Shown piece by piece: positions 11,501 to 12,268 of a DNA stretch of 12,268 nt (position 1 is its first letter; each line of letters begins with the position of its first letter). A program made the translations under genes and the position numbers. Source of the DNA: Willaertia magna (lineage: Eukaryota > Heterolobosea > Eutetramitea > Acrasida > Naegleriidae); the NCBI GenBank assembly GCA_902984215.1, contig CADWAF010004783.1, positions 1-12,268 of the forward strand. Reading direction: 5' to 3'. The notes beneath the pieces are model-generated. The model ran no database searches. It was not told where the DNA came from and saw only the letters and a list, made by a program, of their open reading frames with translations.

Positions 11501-11595
11501 CAAGTAAAGTAACAAAAGATTCAATAGAGAATGGTTTTGAAAAGAAAAGAAGTAACTCTAAACAAAAAGGAAATCGCAAGAAGAAAAGTAAATAA
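8509..11595 (+). CDS. Transposase-like protein with N- and C-terminal zinc clusters, 1028 aa
   Basis: Unbroken, intronless gene. The N-terminus has C13, C29, C34 and a C2H2-type finger C42-x2-C45-x11-H57-x4-H62. A Ser/Thr-rich linker (about 72-125) and a helical, charged region (about 165-275) follow. The middle fits the RNase-H fold of DDE transposases: HWGDG with Asp461, then VADLSFL with Asp548 followed by CAHC (563-566), and finally HAITIHLPQDF (753 onward) with SCERGEFF (Glu774, Glu777). I infer Asp461, Asp548 and one of these Glu as the possible acidic triad; the long last gap would hold a helical insertion. The C-terminus has a Cys-rich module, C916-x2-C919-x-C921-x5-C927-x2-C930-x4-C935-x2-C938-C939, then C952 and H957, close in spacing to plant LRP1/SHI-type fingers. 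A very basic Lys/Arg tail ends the protein, suiting DNA binding. It may be an active transposase or a domesticated one; a specific superfamily cannot be named. Confidence 0.6.
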   Translation: MTTFVEPPALYKCSVEQTHFLFNTDQGKCKHDNCKGIILRLCHCCNQWIKYKKYGEHKKEKHQNIIFIKPKKSAQQNISSTIGSSSQDFSQSSQTNCSISSNISTSNTLTFNNFSLLTPQESTIDENIVPKRSNEFTVAITTGWPIIKYFLITNIYPKCKIEDMSETNKRSAIKSIINFIKESNLFESFVKEIMIDDDFKPIIDGLIEKNCELARKEGASLQMQELNDCKEKCALLERGLYISKRSNDIQRLCMELEPIEDTIERNESRIKKYQKPPKYFNENIKNFIVKEIEDNFSQFESSKTKLSKLLSTKIVDKFQDGEANAAAKTLKSSMGGYYLHYIYCEVKEIDFDSSFKRKLRRAYNKSTLGTNFHSLTEKYKTEVVEEHCLYGIDFTDEQIKNISQSDIYYIGEVTGSEENEVPIILRDVRLLLIDIILLIHELDGFQTTMGNITVETIHWGDGCKLLANGLIVCCISIINDPKIFKQTPLIKNILNTWIPYLLFFVNETKEGVQNAFFKRKGQFQRLEENYQITEDFTISFKLKLYVADLSFLWKMFNLNNGVCAHCLKELVGGIFSLQDKLVERRKLGNTSSEIFSKFEVECNTSTICDILHSIKGFLTSLEDLLINIDGIKIDIIEDLKRSILHRNDISLLSGGNIRLFYLQYNSWIDEIVPIMKSNLKKSKRNESIISRFEFCLDNLKWILFCISEISKYVYRSQNTKEHYEYIYLETLSTLLFISLKSRYGTEFMNNYSHAITIHLPQDFKLVNQRFSSCERGEFFLSVLKRVVLTESNRTKENSLQIMILSFVAHFERIKKGDKDKDYEKMKTIFKNIKIESCNFKFKKSLVKGCEELDWFITNYLPSIEGEKYLSLDDSEIYLVFNEEWKYSEFSLDQLIINHKNPPSIPKPKKEKPQVKCVDCGCNSNAKCTSCDTLKCRLCCALSKFLKKSNNTCAVKSHDLSAEDFFKTYGYKVGKGQSIIAATKKRRNKQKKLNDIREASKVTKDSIENGFEKKRSNSKQKGNRKKKSK

Positions 11596-11676
11596 AGTTA
11601 TCTTGAACGAAGTGTTAAAAAATAAAAAATTTTCTTGACCCATACTTTTGATAGGTTTTTTTAAAAGTTAAAAATG

Positions 11677-11738
11677 TACCCCAAAAAATTTCTTCTATCC
11701 TGCAGGGCGCAAATGGATGTGAATTTTTGCGGGGAGTA
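11677..11738 (-). repeat. Candidate right terminal inverted blocks
   Basis: On the minus strand this reads TACTCCCCGCAAA (11738-11726) and, about 35 bases on, AAATTTTTTGGGGTA (11691-11677). Both blocks have counterparts in the same order on the + strand at 8470-8500. The spacing between blocks differs (about 35 bases here, none or overlapping on the left), so ancestry is uncertain. Confidence 0.3.
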
Positions 11739-11760
11739 CGATAGAGAGTCGCACTGTCGG
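11699..11760 (+). other. G+C-richer patch with two hairpins, function unknown
   Basis: Arms CGCAAA (11708-11713) and TTTGCG (11726-11731) pair perfectly. CGATAG (11739-11744) pairs with CTGTCG (11754-11759), with one G-U, around a 9-base loop. AATTTTTGC at 11722-11730 only partly fits an Sm-protein site. It could be a small RNA, a transposon end or a shared 3' end structure; none is demonstrated. Confidence 0.35.
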
Positions 11761-11778
11761 AATTTCCAAATATATAAA

Positions 11779-12268
11779 TTAAAAAAGAGGAGCAGAAAAA
11801 ATAACATCGCCGAGATATGCTGGAGGTGGGAATTGTTGAAAATAAGGTGGATATTGTTGTGGAGGAAAGTAAGGTTGTTGAATAAATCCCATATTTGGAG
11901 GAACTTGTTGTTGGTATTGGTGTGGTAAACCTTGTGGCACAATAGTAGGTAGTTGTTGATAATAAGGCTGTTGATATATGGTAGGTGGATAGATATATTG
12001 TTGTTGTTGGGACATTGGATATTGTTGTTGCGTCATTGGTTGTTGTTGATAGTGCTGCTGTTGTTGATCCATTAATGACTGTTGTTGAAAATGCTGTTGA
12101 TCCATTGTTGGAGTTGTTTGGGAATGTTGTTGTAATGGTGGTTGACCTTGTTGTTGTGGTTGTTGTGTGACAATACCAAAATCTTCAGCTAAACATTCTA
12201 CAACAATAGTTCCTGCATTAGTATGTTTAGTAGTACTAGTTAAATTTAAAATAAATCTTTGTGATTTT
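11779..12268 (-). CDS. C-terminal end of a Gln/Pro-rich protein, 5' part beyond the window
   Basis: The minus-strand frame is open from the right edge of the window to a TAA at 11781-11779, giving 162 residues. Several ATG codons lie inside, but the frame continues upstream without a break into non-repetitive sequence (SQRFILNLT, then NAGTIVVECLAEDFG), so the gene very probably starts outside. That first part has alternating hydrophobic residues as in beta strands, and the Gly-Thr-Ile wording recalls the end of a C2 domain of copine type; this is a weak guess. The rest is a Gln/Pro/Tyr-rich low-complexity tail with many QQQ, PP and YQQ units, containing PNMGFIQQ, and ends LGDVIFSAPLF. Such tails are usually disordered and may bind proteins or form condensates. 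A 25-bp piece of this tail is duplicated in inverse orientation at 6879-6903. Confidence 0.72.
   Translation of the reverse strand, partial: KSQRFILNLTSTTKHTNAGTIVVECLAEDFGIVTQQPQQQGQPPLQQHSQTTPTMDQQHFQQQSLMDQQQQHYQQQPMTQQQYPMSQQQQYIYPPTIYQQPYYQQLPTIVPQGLPHQYQQQVPPNMGFIQQPYFPPQQYPPYFQQFPPPAYLGDVIFSAPLF
11875..11899 (-). repeat. 25-bp segment, inverted copy of 6879-6903
   Basis: This lies inside the Gln/Pro-rich coding region and encodes PNMGFIQQ. It is identical over 25 bases to 6879-6903 on the other strand, about 5 kb away. Because here it belongs to an intact frame, this copy is the likely source and the left copy the fragment. Confidence 0.8.

Larger units (their letters stand above)
11596..11778. 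other. Intergenic region between converging genes
   Basis: This 183-nt region separates the stop at 11595 from the minus-strand stop at 11779. The left half is A/T-rich, with AATAAA at 11621-11626 as a possible polyadenylation signal and ACTTTT/AAAAGT arms (11644-11649, 11663-11668). The right part (11699-11760) is clearly G+C-richer and has the palindrome CCTGCAGG (11699-11706) and two hairpins. Confidence 0.6.

Noticed and set aside
11985..12170. A Val/Asp-rich + strand frame at the right end.
   Set aside because: It is the antisense reading of the CAA-rich Gln/Pro repeat (GTTGTTGTT), with no independent support.
1..12268. tRNA genes, rRNA, CRISPR arrays, bacterial promoters or operons.
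   Set aside because: No tRNA-like box pair or spaced direct repeats were seen, and the spliced gene and composition show eukaryotic DNA.

Overview
The window is eukaryotic nuclear DNA. It is strongly A+T-rich, roughly a quarter to 30 percent G+C by eye. Two short GT-AG introns, of 53 and 85 nt, can be placed by protein continuity. CAA serves as Gln and TAA as stop, so the standard code appears to be used. A receptor-type class III cyclase of the trypanosomatid style, a secreted RCC1-repeat protein and a Gln/Pro-rich protein suggest a discobid protist, most likely a heterolobosean amoeba or flagellate (Naegleria or Acrasis relatives). This placement is an inference; no rRNA or other marker is present.

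Layout. 45-6794 (+) is a three-exon gene for a 2203-residue single-pass receptor adenylate cyclase. It has a signal peptide, a very long ectodomain that I read as three successive periplasmic-binding-protein (Venus flytrap) modules, one membrane helix, a catalytic domain with all key residues, and a low-complexity tail. 6795-7036 is intergenic and holds a 25-bp segment repeated in inverse orientation near the right end. 7037-8288 (+) is a secreted RCC1-repeat gene broken by one in-frame stop and one frameshift. 8289-8508 is intergenic and contains several small inverted repeats. 8509-11595 (+) is an intact single-exon gene for a 1028-residue protein with zinc-binding-type clusters at both ends and a middle that looks like an RNase-H-fold (DDE-type) transposase. 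11596-11778 is intergenic with a locally G+C-richer, hairpin-rich patch. 11779-12268 (-) is the 3' end of a gene whose product ends in a Gln/Pro-rich tail; its 5' part lies outside the window.

The genes do not form a pathway. The cyclase is a complete signalling receptor. The part to its right looks like a dynamic segment: a decayed gene, a transposase-like gene bracketed by weakly matching inverted sequence blocks, and a 25-bp inverted duplication spanning both. The observations most worth following are the triplicated ligand-binding ectodomain of the cyclase and the possible mobile or domesticated element at about 8450-11740.
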